DNA from: an uncultured Ruminococcus sp.
GTDB taxonomy: Bacteria > Bacillota > Clostridia > Oscillospirales > Acutalibacteraceae
Direction: 5' to 3'
Assembly: GCA_902802975.1 (NCBI GenBank)
Contig: CADCOF010000097.1
Span: 1 to 7,030, forward strand
Length of the DNA: 7,030 bases
The translations under genes and the position numbers were made by a program. Position 1 is the stretch's first letter; every line of letters begins with the position of its first letter. Of this stretch, positions 1-7,014 are shown piece by piece. A model generated the notes under the pieces. It was not told the DNA's origin. It saw only the letters and a program-made list of their open reading frames with translations, and did no database searches.

Positions 1-170
1 AAACAATAGAGAACAAGACCGCGGGTTTGAATGTGCCGGAAAAGATAGAAAACGCACCGGCAGCAAGCGCGAATATTACAACCGAAACAATAGAGAATAA
101 GACCGCGGGTTTGAATGTGCCGGAGAAGATAAAAGATGTGCCTTCGGTAGATGCGGCAATTACTATCGAG
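1..170 (+). repeat. Tandem direct repeat, 84-bp (28-codon) period, two units visible
   Basis: Unit 1 spans 3-86 and unit 2 spans 87-170, both in frame. The first half is nearly identical: positions 1-47 match 85-131 at 45 of 47 bases (differences at 14/98 and 41/125). The second half has diverged. At protein level 20 of 28 residues agree and the first 15 (TIENKTAGLNVPEKI) are identical. The segment after 170 may be a much older unit of the same length. Because unit 1 is cut by the window edge, the array probably extends further upstream. Confidence 0.9.
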
Positions 171-620
171 GACATAAAAGCGAATGTTGATGTAACGCTG
201 AAAACAAAAATGGAACAGCATGAGCCGACGAAAGTTCGGGTTTCAAAGATTGAAGTTGACAGTGTTAATGTTCCGACAATAAACGAACAGCAGACTGCGG
301 CAGTTGAATTCAAAGGTGTTTCGGTGGCTGTTCCTTCGGCAGGTGATATTTCCGGGTTCGAAGGGAAAGAAGCAAGTTTTGATTCAGTGAATGTTGATGT
401 TCCGAAGGTTGAACATTTGCAGCACGGTTATTCTCAAGAAGAGAATAAGCCTGTAAACATTGACACAAATGCAATTAAAGTAAACGTAGACTACAACACA
501 GTCAATAAGCTCGAATTCAAGCCGATTGATCGGACGGAAAGCGCAGCTGTGGATATTCCGGAAATTAAAATTCCCGATCTGAGCGCGGAAATTAACGAGC
601 TTTTGAAAATGACTGTTTAA
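1..620 (+). CDS. 3' end of a repetitive protein of unknown function (5'-partial)
   Basis: I do not recognise this protein. The frame is open from the first base of the window (first whole codon at position 3, 205 codons to the TAA at 618-620), so the true start lies upstream. A TTG at 27 could be read as a start, but it sits inside the repeat and has no ribosome binding site, so I reject it. The visible part begins with two 28-residue tandem units and continues with looser motifs of the form 'VNVP' or 'VDIP' followed by a hydrophobic residue (for example DSVNVPTI, DSVNVDVPKV and VDIPEIKIPDL). It contains no Cys or Trp, is rich in Val, Ile, Asn, Glu and Lys, and has no membrane helix. The alternating hydrophobic pattern suggests short beta strands. 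It lies 136 nt upstream of the type VII motor genes, beyond a promoter and a hairpin, so co-function is only inferred. Being a real gene is well supported; its role is unknown. Confidence 0.75.
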   Translation, partial: TIENKTAGLNVPEKIENAPAASANITTETIENKTAGLNVPEKIKDVPSVDAAITIEDIKANVDVTLKTKMEQHEPTKVRVSKIEVDSVNVPTINEQQTAAVEFKGVSVAVPSAGDISGFEGKEASFDSVNVDVPKVEHLQHGYSQEENKPVNIDTNAIKVNVDYNTVNKLEFKPIDRTESAAVDIPEIKIPDLSAEINELLKMTV

Positions 621-636
621 CAACGATATATTAGTG

Positions 637-665
637 TTGAGACACTCTTGGTAGGGGAGTATATA
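637..665 (+). promoter_or_regulatory. Candidate sigma-A promoter for the vWA/EssC operon
   Basis: TTGAGA at 637-642 (5 of 6 matches to TTGACA) is followed after exactly 17 nt by TATATA at 660-665. Transcription would start near 672 and give a leader of about 85 nt before the start codon at 757. The -35 box overlaps a small dyad, AGTGT-TGAG-ACACT at 633-646, which could be an operator. This is a motif match only; the region is AT-rich, so chance similarity is possible. Confidence 0.4.
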
Positions 666-693
666 TAGAGCTTACTGCTTTTGCAGACACATG

Positions 694-727
694 GCTTAAG
701 TCACAAGCTTGTGTGTAAGCTTTGTTT
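694..727 (+). terminator. Terminator-like hairpin in the intergenic/leader region
   Basis: The outer arms GCTTA (694-698) and TAAGC (716-720) and the inner palindrome CACAAGCTTGTG (702-713) form a stem with a small internal loop, followed immediately by TTTGTTT (721-727). This resembles a weak Rho-independent terminator. It could end transcription of the upstream repetitive gene, whose stop codon is 73 nt before the hairpin. If the promoter at 637-665 is real, it would instead sit in the leader of the vWA/EssC transcript as an attenuator. The start codon at 757 follows 29 nt after the T-tract. Confidence 0.45.
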
Positions 728-741
728 ATATAGAATATTTT

Positions 742-748
742 GAGAGAG
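742..748 (+). promoter_or_regulatory. Weak ribosome binding site that supports the start at 757
   Basis: GAGAGAG lies 8 nt before the ATG at 757-759. It is only a partial match to GGAGG, but it is the one purine-rich stretch at correct distance from a start that yields a normal signal peptide. The longer frame opening at 709 would begin with TTG inside the hairpin loop and put 16 residues in front of the signal peptide, so it is rejected. Confidence 0.5.
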
Positions 749-756
749 TAATTATT

Positions 757-2229
757 ATGAAAATTTTAAAAAAATCCGCAGCAATTGTTATTGCATTGAT
801 TGTTATTTGTACGTGCATGTTTTCAGTGTCTGCAGCAGACGTAAAAGAACCTCTTCAGGCATATTTTTCTACAGATGGAAAGATCATAAGAATATTTACG
901 TCACAGCAGCTGAATGAGAATGCAGAGCTGCTTGTTGCCAATGAGAGGCTTGGGGCTACAGTCAAGAATTCGGATATTAAAATCAGAACTATATTTCTGA
1001 TTGATAATTCAACTTCGATGCCTTACAATTTGCGCGATGAGATAAAAAAATCGATACGTAATTATGTTGGGAAAATGCCGAAAAGCGAAAGTGTAAAAAT
1101 AGCTATTTTCGATACGAAAATCAATGTTTTGGCAGATGAATATTCAAGAGATAAAGAGTTTATTGATTATGAGTTGTCAAAGGTTGATTATAACGGACAA
1201 GATAGTTTGGTGTATGACGCATTGCTTAAGGCAGCAAAAAACGCAAAAACAAATGAAGATGTTTATTACAGAACAATACTGATTACAGACGGTGTAGACA
1301 GCCAGAAGGGGACGTCTTTCGATCTTCTCCGAACTGAGATCAGCGAAAACGGACGCTATCACGTTGATGTGGTGCAGGCATACAGCGGCGGTTCTGCTGA
1401 CGTTAACCTGAAAGCCATAGCGTCATTGGGTTCCAATACTTTTATGACATTTAAGAGCGGGAGTAATTTTGAATCTCTCATTCCCGGAAAGATATCGCTT
1501 ATAAAGGCAGAATTGACTAACAGTGTTACAACCGGAGAGCTGAAGGGTGTAACGATCAAGAACGGCGATAAGAATATATCGATAGGTTCTATTTTGTTCC
1601 CTCAGGTTGAGATTGAGGATCCTGTTTCAAGTGAGGAAGTATCGGAGGAACCGGAATCCTCCGAGGAAGAAAGCTCCAGTGAGGTAATAGAAGTATCCAG
1701 CGAAGCACCTAAAAAAGAGACAAACGGTAAGCTTGTTATCGGATTTGTAATCGGCGGTGTTTTGCTTGCGGCAGGTATAGGCGCAGTCTTGTTTATATTT
1801 GTGTTTAAAAAGCCAAATTGTAAGGTCATTGTTGAAATAACAAAAGATGATGCAAGAGATAAGACGGATATCGGTAAAGATGAATGGGAGTTTCCGGTTA
1901 ACTCGGAATTCAGAGTAGGAAGAATTCTGAAGCCGGCGTCGGGTGACAATTCATCTATCAAAGAAAATCACAAAGCAATTTGTGAGAAAGCAACTAATGA
2001 TGACATAAGCAGTATCGGGCGAAATGCATTTGCATTGTCATATAATGTTGAGAAGAAGGAACTTGTAATTAAGAATAATGCAATGAGCGCAATGTTTTCT
2101 GTCGAGAAAGGCGACTCAAGAATAGATGTAAAGACGTCGCAGCAGTTGGCTTTGAACAAGGGTGATAAAATATTGCTGGGCAATTATACGACAATTGAGA
2201 TACTTGATATCTCCGTTGCAAAGAAATAG
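757..2229 (+). CDS. Membrane-anchored vWA domain protein with cytoplasmic FHA-like domain, type VII secretion-associated
   Basis: This is a 490-residue protein with a predicted N-out, C-in topology. Residues 1-26 are a signal peptide (lysines at 2, 5 and 6, hydrophobic core, VSA before a likely cut at 26/27). A vWA domain spans about 74-265, with the MIDAS motif D83-x-S85-x-S87 (DNSTS), S150 where Thr is usual, and D178 in LITDGVD, so divalent-metal-dependent ligand binding looks possible. A Ser/Glu-rich stalk covers about 289-320, a membrane helix about 326-350, and KK follows it on the inner side. Residues about 355-485 look like an FHA domain: VGR at 387-389 fits the conserved Gly-Arg, and NKGDKILLGN fits the late FHA strands. 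The usual SxxH motif is not preserved (IGRN at 420-423), so phosphothreonine binding is doubtful. The gene is followed 18 nt later by the EssC-like motor gene, whose relatives normally carry FHA domains themselves. I infer an outer binding module linked through its FHA-like tail to the motor. Confidence 0.85.
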   Translation: MKILKKSAAIVIALIVICTCMFSVSAADVKEPLQAYFSTDGKIIRIFTSQQLNENAELLVANERLGATVKNSDIKIRTIFLIDNSTSMPYNLRDEIKKSIRNYVGKMPKSESVKIAIFDTKINVLADEYSRDKEFIDYELSKVDYNGQDSLVYDALLKAAKNAKTNEDVYYRTILITDGVDSQKGTSFDLLRTEISENGRYHVDVVQAYSGGSADVNLKAIASLGSNTFMTFKSGSNFESLIPGKISLIKAELTNSVTTGELKGVTIKNGDKNISIGSILFPQVEIEDPVSSEEVSEEPESSEEESSSEVIEVSSEAPKKETNGKLVIGFVIGGVLLAAGIGAVLFIFVFKKPNCKVIVEITKDDARDKTDIGKDEWEFPVNSEFRVGRILKPASGDNSSIKENHKAICEKATNDDISSIGRNAFALSYNVEKKELVIKNNAMSAMFSVEKGDSRIDVKTSQQLALNKGDKILLGNYTTIEILDISVAKK

Positions 2230-2238
2230 CAGCAATAT

Positions 2239-2243
2239 GGAGG
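2239..2243 (+). promoter_or_regulatory. Ribosome binding site for the EssC N-terminal half
   Basis: A perfect GGAGG lies in the 18-nt gap after the vWA gene, but only 4 nt before the ATG at 2248, which is shorter than the usual 5-9 nt. No other in-frame start nearby has a better site, and the encoded N-terminus is compact and sensible, so 2248 stands. Confidence 0.75.
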
Positions 2244-2247
2244 ATTT

Positions 2248-5200
2248 ATGGAAAGTAATAAGCTATTAATCGGAGCGCAGTTTGTAGATGAAAATGGAGC
2301 CGGTATTGTTATTGAGCTTATTGTTTTAAGAGATATCACATTAAAACAGCTGGTAGATGGTATTAATTACGGACTTAAGAAAAGAGACGGCAACGATGTA
2401 AATCATATATGTCGGGAAATATGCATGGATTGTCTGAATTCCGTAAATTATGAGGGTATATTCACTAAGCTTACGCTCACTTCGTATAATGATTCCTTAA
2501 TCTTTGAAAAAGATGCAAAAGGCAGAATAATTCTCAGAGTTTCTGATTTGAACAAGCCTCTGTACGATATTGGGTTTATTACATCAACGAGATTGGTGTT
2601 TGACAGTACCGAATCATATGAGACATTTGAGGTCAATACATCAAATATTATTCCGGCGTTCAACCCGAATAACAAAGCGAATACAGCAATTGTATTTCCA
2701 CAGTACAATATCAGTACTCGTCAGATGTATAAATTTAACAGTTCTCCCATCGAAATAATACCGCCGGCCGATCCGCCGCAAAAGCAAGGTCAGAACTTGT
2801 TTTTTACGATTCTTCCCACTGTGATGATGGTGTCCACAATGATACTTGTCAGAGGCTTTGTTATGGGAAACGGCTCCTCGGGAATGGGTATGGTGGCTAT
2901 GAGCGGCGCGATGGGCGCAGTTACATTGGTTACATCAATAATGAATTATGTGCGGGAAGGTAATAAATACAAAAAAAATCTAAAGAATTGGCGAGAGCAA
3001 TACCAATCTTATATTGGCAAGAAAATAGCGGAAATTAAGCAGAGACAAACATTAGATGTAAAGAAACTTTGCGAGCTGTATCCTGATGTCAATGATATTT
3101 TTGACAATAATAATGTTAATCAGAGCGTATACAGCATATCGCAGAATATCTTTAGCCGGTCTTATGCGGATCGTGATTTTTTGACTGTCAGGCTTGGCGT
3201 ATCAGATGATGTTCAAAATATGTTTGAGATTGTCGGCACAGGCAAAGACGCGGTATTTTCGTCATCAAATTTTGATTTTAGTGATGGCTCGGTAAAACTT
3301 CATATTCCGGCTGACAAGGATTATATGGATACGGAAGATCAGCGTTACTATCTTAGCAATCTTCCAAAGTTTATTGCGGACTATTACAGAAATATGAAAG
3401 GCGCACCGTTGATGCTCTCTCTTAGAAACTGCGGTGCATTGGGAATTATTTCGATAGATTCGAATAAGAGTAATTTCTTGATTGAGAGAATGATATTTGA
3501 CCTTTGTTTTTATCATTCGCCCGATGATTTGCAGTTTGTTGTTTTGTTCCCTAGAACAGACAATCCGTCAAAAATCGAAAACACAATCAAGGTGTATAAA
3601 TTTCTCCCTCATTTCAGAGAGCTGTTTCCGGATAAATCGCAGTTTGTATTTTCAACGGAGGACGCAAACTCCACGTTCAGCATGATGCTGAATATCATGG
3701 GAAGAAGAGCCGAGGATTCGTCTTCGGGAACAAAACTTCCGCACATAGTATTTATTGTGTATGATGAATATGATTTGAAAGAGCATGCTTTTTCGCAGTA
3801 TTTGCCGGCAGCACCGGAAGCCGGCAAGCCTTTCGAAAACACATTGGGGTTGTCATTTATCTTTCCAAAGCTGTATAAAGAACATTTGCCTAAATATTGT
3901 GATCGTGTGATACGAATCCATAATGATCATTATGAGCTTGTTCCGCATGAAAATGAGATGGAAAAGCAGATGTTCAATTATTCGATCAAGGATAGTTGGG
4001 ACAGACATCTGTATAATTCATATAAAATATTGTCTGCACTCAGCTATGCCAAGATATCGGCAAACGGAAAAGTGCCTTCTACAGTAAGCTTGTTTGAATT
4101 GTACGGCTTGAAAAAAGATAATATCAATATAGGTGAATTTTGGGAAGGCGTAGGCGGTAAGAGAAAATACAATGTAAAATCGTCTATCGGAGTGCCTGTG
4201 GGCAAAACGGAGAGCGGAATCATCGAGCTTGATCTCCACGAAAAATATGACGGTCCGCATATGCTTGTTGCCGGAACTACCGGTTCAGGTAAGTCCGAAA
4301 CCATTATTTCGTATTTGCTTGGGCTGTGCTTGTGCTTCAGACCTGATGAAGTTAATCTCATGCTTGTTGATATGAAGGGCGGCGGATTTATCAAGCGTAT
4401 CGGTACACTGCCTCATGTGGTTGGTTCTGTAACCGACGTTGACGGAGATGAAAACGGCACGGGTGCCGAGTATATGCTCAGAAGATTCCTTGATGCGTTG
4501 AGATCGGAAATTCGCAGAAGAAAAATATTATTCAACTCTATGCATGTTGACAATATCAACGCGTATATCGACGCATGCCGCGATATTGACAGACATATCA
4601 AGAAAATCAACAACCGTCTCAGAGGCGAGAACAAAGATGAAATGTCTGACAAAGAGGTTGAAAGCATTATCAGACAGGCAAAGCAGAATCCGCTGGCTCA
4701 CTTGATATTGGTAGTTGACGAGTTTACCGAGTTGAAGCGATTCTCGTCCGAAAATAATGATGTTGACTTTATTGGCGAGATTACAACGATTGCCAGAGTC
4801 GGTCGAAGCTTGGGTTTCCATATTATTCTTATTTCGCAGAATATAGAAGGTGCGATTACCGATGATATCAGGGTAAATTCAAAATCCCGACTTTGTCTTA
4901 AGGTTGCAACACGTCAGGCGTCAAAAGAAATGATAGGAAGTGATCTTGCTGCCAGTCCGTCAATGCCCGGAAACGGCAGAGCTTATTTGCTGGTGGGAAC
5001 AGGCTCCAAGTTTGAGTATTTTCAGTCGGCGTATTCAGGTGCCACGGTTGAAGATAATATGGAAGCACCGATAAAAATTATTGAAGCCAGCAAGACAGGT
5101 CCGTACATGGAATTCTACAGTTCCGAGACCGACAACGAAGAATTTATCACGCGTAAGGCGGAGCTTGAAAAACAAGGAAAGCTCGAAACGCAGCTTGATG

Positions 5201-5361
5201 CGATTGTTGGTGCGATCAAGACTTTTTATGATGCCAACAGCTCCAGATACGGTGTTCCGCACATCGTGTTCCAAAGACCCCTTCCTGATAAAATGGTTCT
5301 TAGTGAAGGTCTTATTTACGAATATCAGGATGGCATTTTTGCGCCTGTAAGGGAGGTGTAA
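2248..5361 (+). CDS. essC: EssC-like type VII secretion ATPase, N-terminal half (YukD-like domain, 2 TM, D1 ATPase)
   Basis: This 1037-residue protein is the membrane part of a type VIIb secretion motor of the FtsK/SpoIIIE family, which drives export of WXG100-type substrates. Residues 1 to about 122 look like a ubiquitin-fold YukD/EsaB domain: two strands, a helix around TLKQLVDGIN (31-40) and a closing LYDIGFITSTRLVF (105-118). Canonical EssC has two FHA domains here. Membrane helices lie at about 184-207 and 212-235, followed by a charged stalk. Residues about 300-580 match the degenerate ATPase-like region that precedes D1, with VFIVYDEYDL (501-510) at its Walker B position. D1 spans about 640-940: Walker A GTTGSGKS (676-683, K682), LVDMKGGGF (706-714) and Walker B LILVVDEF (819-826, D824, E825), all intact. 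The chain stops at 1037, whereas Bacillus/Staphylococcus EssC continues to about 1480-1500 residues with D2 and D3; those domains are in the next gene. Family assignment is firm; the YukD call rests on fold pattern only. Confidence 0.9.
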   Translation: MESNKLLIGAQFVDENGAGIVIELIVLRDITLKQLVDGINYGLKKRDGNDVNHICREICMDCLNSVNYEGIFTKLTLTSYNDSLIFEKDAKGRIILRVSDLNKPLYDIGFITSTRLVFDSTESYETFEVNTSNIIPAFNPNNKANTAIVFPQYNISTRQMYKFNSSPIEIIPPADPPQKQGQNLFFTILPTVMMVSTMILVRGFVMGNGSSGMGMVAMSGAMGAVTLVTSIMNYVREGNKYKKNLKNWREQYQSYIGKKIAEIKQRQTLDVKKLCELYPDVNDIFDNNNVNQSVYSISQNIFSRSYADRDFLTVRLGVSDDVQNMFEIVGTGKDAVFSSSNFDFSDGSVKLHIPADKDYMDTEDQRYYLSNLPKFIADYYRNMKGAPLMLSLRNCGALGIISIDSNKSNFLIERMIFDLCFYHSPDDLQFVVLFPRTDNPSKIENTIKVYKFLPHFRELFPDKSQFVFSTEDANSTFSMMLNIMGRRAEDSSSGTKLPHIVFIVYDEYDLKEHAFSQYLPAAPEAGKPFENTLGLSFIFPKLYKEHLPKYCDRVIRIHNDHYELVPHENEMEKQMFNYSIKDSWDRHLYNSYKILSALSYAKISANGKVPSTVSLFELYGLKKDNINIGEFWEGVGGKRKYNVKSSIGVPVGKTESGIIELDLHEKYDGPHMLVAGTTGSGKSETIISYLLGLCLCFRPDEVNLMLVDMKGGGFIKRIGTLPHVVGSVTDVDGDENGTGAEYMLRRFLDALRSEIRRRKILFNSMHVDNINAYIDACRDIDRHIKKINNRLRGENKDEMSDKEVESIIRQAKQNPLAHLILVVDEFTELKRFSSENNDVDFIGEITTIARVGRSLGFHIILISQNIEGAITDDIRVNSKSRLCLKVATRQASKEMIGSDLAASPSMPGNGRAYLLVGTGSKFEYFQSAYSGATVEDNMEAPIKIIEASKTGPYMEFYSSETDNEEFITRKAELEKQGKLETQLDAIVGAIKTFYDANSSRYGVPHIVFQRPLPDKMVLSEGLIYEYQDGIFAPVREV
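5351..5358 (+). promoter_or_regulatory. Strong ribosome binding site for the EssC C-terminal half
   Basis: GGGAGGTG lies inside the last codons of the upstream gene (stop TAA at 5359-5361) and 10 nt before the ATG at 5369. A strong site at this place shows that the second half is translated as its own protein. It argues against a sequencing frameshift having broken one long gene. Confidence 0.8.
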
Positions 5362-5368
5362 CAGTATC

Positions 5369-6916
5369 ATGAAACCTTTGGAAATGGGAATATATGACGA
5401 TCTTGATACGCAGACTCAGCCGTTGTTGAATGTTGATACGCTTAAAGATAATATAATTGTTTTCGGCGGGCATATGACAGGAAAAACAACATTCCTTAAG
5501 ACATTGATACTTAGAATGCACCATAATTTTCAGTGGGGAGATAATGAGGAAATCTATATAATAGATTTTGGCGGTAACCTCAGTGAATACGGAAAAATGC
5601 CAATGGTGTCGGCTTGCTTTGATAATTCAAATGAAGAAGATATCAGAAGAGTATTTAAGACTGTTGAAAATCGTCTTGAACACAATAAGAAGATGCTGAA
5701 ATCTTCTCAGTTTTATGAAGTGTACAATGAAGACAGCGATATAGAAAAGCCGGTACATATTACGCTTATTGTAGATAATATAAGTTCATTCCTCGCTGAT
5801 GAAAGAAACGAGATGTATCATGAGACGCTGATGAATTTTTGCAGAGATGGTTTGTCAAAGGGATTGAGCGTTATTTTTACAGCCAGTGATACCGGTAATG
5901 GTATCGGCAGGTTTATGTCGTCGTTTGGAAAGAGATTTGCGTTTGATGTTCCAATGGAAGTCTATATAGATGTGTTCGGCATGAAAGTAGACGAGCCGAT
6001 AAAAAAGCCGGGGCGCGGTGTTGCGGTTGTTGACGGAAAACCCAGGGAATTTCATACGTTTATGCCGTTTATGAATGAAAAAGAGGAACTGGGACCGTTT
6101 TTGGATTATGTTTCTACTTTGGATTACAGCACTAATAAACTCAAAGCATTTAACGGTGATCTTACTTATGATAATTTTGGCGAGTTCTCCTCGGATGGCA
6201 GAGGCATAGAGGAGCTTGAACAGGATGAAATAGCTGTTGTGGGGCTTGATTATTATGATCATGAGCCTGTTGTGATCAATTTCCATGATATACATTCCAT
6301 TGCTATATACGGTAAAAAGAAGTTTGGTAAATCAAATTTGCTGTATGTTCTTTTAGGTGCAATGTGGAGAAAGCACCCGTATTATCGATATGTTTTCTTG
6401 GACGACGGGCGCAGACAGCTTGAAAATCTGCATGTGCCGGACAATGATAATCAGTTTTATTTTACGAAAGTAGAGCAGTTAGTTGATTTTTTGGATTCAA
6501 ATGGATATCACGGTAAACCGGGAAACAGATCATTTCAGGAGAAAGAAACTCCCCCTACTGTGTTTGTGCTGCAAAGTAAGATGTTGTTTCAGAGCGTTGG
6601 TAAAAATGTACTTAGTATATTCTCAAAGCTGACGGCTGTTGCCGAAGAGAAGGGTCTGTACTTTATTTATTCGGACGTGAGGAAGAGCGGCAGCGGAGAC
6701 AGAGAAGCAGAGTCCTTCCTGAATAACAGTTTATCGGCCGCTTTTCTGCTTGATAGTATTGCAGAGTTTGTTGCAGATAAAGGCAGCAGGTCGGTATTCG
6801 GCGAGATGGATCCCAAAGAATTGAAAAACGAATATGCAAGATGTGAACTCGGTGACGGATATTTTTACGATATTGAAAGCGATGAGCTGAAAAAATTGAA
6901 GTTTATCAGAGTTTAA
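5369..6916 (+). CDS. EssC-like C-terminal half: soluble tandem ATPase (D2-D3) encoded separately
   Basis: This 515-residue protein has no signal peptide or membrane helix and corresponds to the last two ATPase domains of EssC. It opens with MGIYDDLDTQTQPL (6-19), which matches the segment that introduces D2 in full-length EssC. D2 (about 1-235) has Walker A GGHMTGKT (33-40, K39), IYIIDFGGN (62-70) and Walker B LIVDN (133-137), with Asn where a catalytic Glu would be. GRGVAVVDG (215-223) leads into the linker. D3 (about 280-515) has Walker A GKKKFGKS (315-322, K321) and FLDDGRRQL (343-351), but the expected Walker B strand reads TVFVLQS (397-403) with no acidic residue, so D3 probably binds nucleotide without efficient hydrolysis. 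In known EssC/EccC proteins D2 and D3 act as regulatory and substrate-binding modules. The gene begins 7 nt after the upstream half, so the two products are made together and presumably assemble. Confidence 0.88.
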   Translation: MKPLEMGIYDDLDTQTQPLLNVDTLKDNIIVFGGHMTGKTTFLKTLILRMHHNFQWGDNEEIYIIDFGGNLSEYGKMPMVSACFDNSNEEDIRRVFKTVENRLEHNKKMLKSSQFYEVYNEDSDIEKPVHITLIVDNISSFLADERNEMYHETLMNFCRDGLSKGLSVIFTASDTGNGIGRFMSSFGKRFAFDVPMEVYIDVFGMKVDEPIKKPGRGVAVVDGKPREFHTFMPFMNEKEELGPFLDYVSTLDYSTNKLKAFNGDLTYDNFGEFSSDGRGIEELEQDEIAVVGLDYYDHEPVVINFHDIHSIAIYGKKKFGKSNLLYVLLGAMWRKHPYYRYVFLDDGRRQLENLHVPDNDNQFYFTKVEQLVDFLDSNGYHGKPGNRSFQEKETPPTVFVLQSKMLFQSVGKNVLSIFSKLTAVAEEKGLYFIYSDVRKSGSGDREAESFLNNSLSAAFLLDSIAEFVADKGSRSVFGEMDPKELKNEYARCELGDGYFYDIESDELKKLKFIRV

Positions 6917-6984
6917 CCTAACGGGCAAAAAGTGTCCCGCATCTCAGGCAATGTCATCAACTTAAGCTTTCGGTATGCCTCCGG

Positions 6985-7014
6985 CGGCAAGCCTTTTTGA
7001 AAAAAGGCTTGGCG
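6985..7014. repeat. Long inverted repeat after the EssC genes (terminator or dispersed intergenic element)
   Basis: CAAGCCTTTTT (6988-6998) pairs perfectly with AAAAAGGCTTG (7001-7011) around a 2-nt GA turn. The stem extends outward to 6985 and 7014 with one G-G mismatch. The T-run is inside the stem and the 3' flank is GAAAAACTTT, so this is not a classic Rho-independent terminator on either strand, though such a stable hairpin could still stop transcription or protect the 3' end of the operon mRNA. Just upstream, GCCTCCGGCGGC (6977-6988) is a near-palindrome. The GC-rich/T-rich mix is unlike the surrounding genes and suggests a dispersed repeat element, which I cannot verify. Confidence 0.6.

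Noticed and set aside
27..29. TTG as the start of the repetitive protein
   Set aside because: The frame is open to the window edge, and the same TTG codon recurs as an internal Leu in the second repeat unit (111-113).
709..756. A 16-codon upstream extension of the vWA gene starting at TTG 709
   Set aside because: It starts inside the hairpin, has no ribosome binding site and would bury a textbook signal peptide; the ATG at 757 fits better.
1643..1663. Hairpin with 7-bp arms CGGAGGA / TCCTCCG inside the vWA gene
   Set aside because: It lies in the Ser/Glu-rich stalk, where GAG/GAA and TCC codons readily create such complementarity; there is no T-tract and no start codon in context.
5340..5375. 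Programmed or erroneous frameshift joining the two EssC halves
   Set aside because: The frame does change here, but a strong GGGAGGTG site, a 7-nt gap, a good ATG and a clean domain boundary point to two real genes. I see no slippery heptamer.
5855..6295. A 146-codon open frame on the minus strand, and other minus-strand frames over the motor genes
   Set aside because: They overlap strongly supported family members on the + strand and their translations show no recognisable domain; they are shadows.
6922..6939. CGGG...CCCG dyad just after the last stop codon
   Set aside because: The stem is only 4 bp with a 10-nt loop and no T-tract, so it is too weak to call a terminator.
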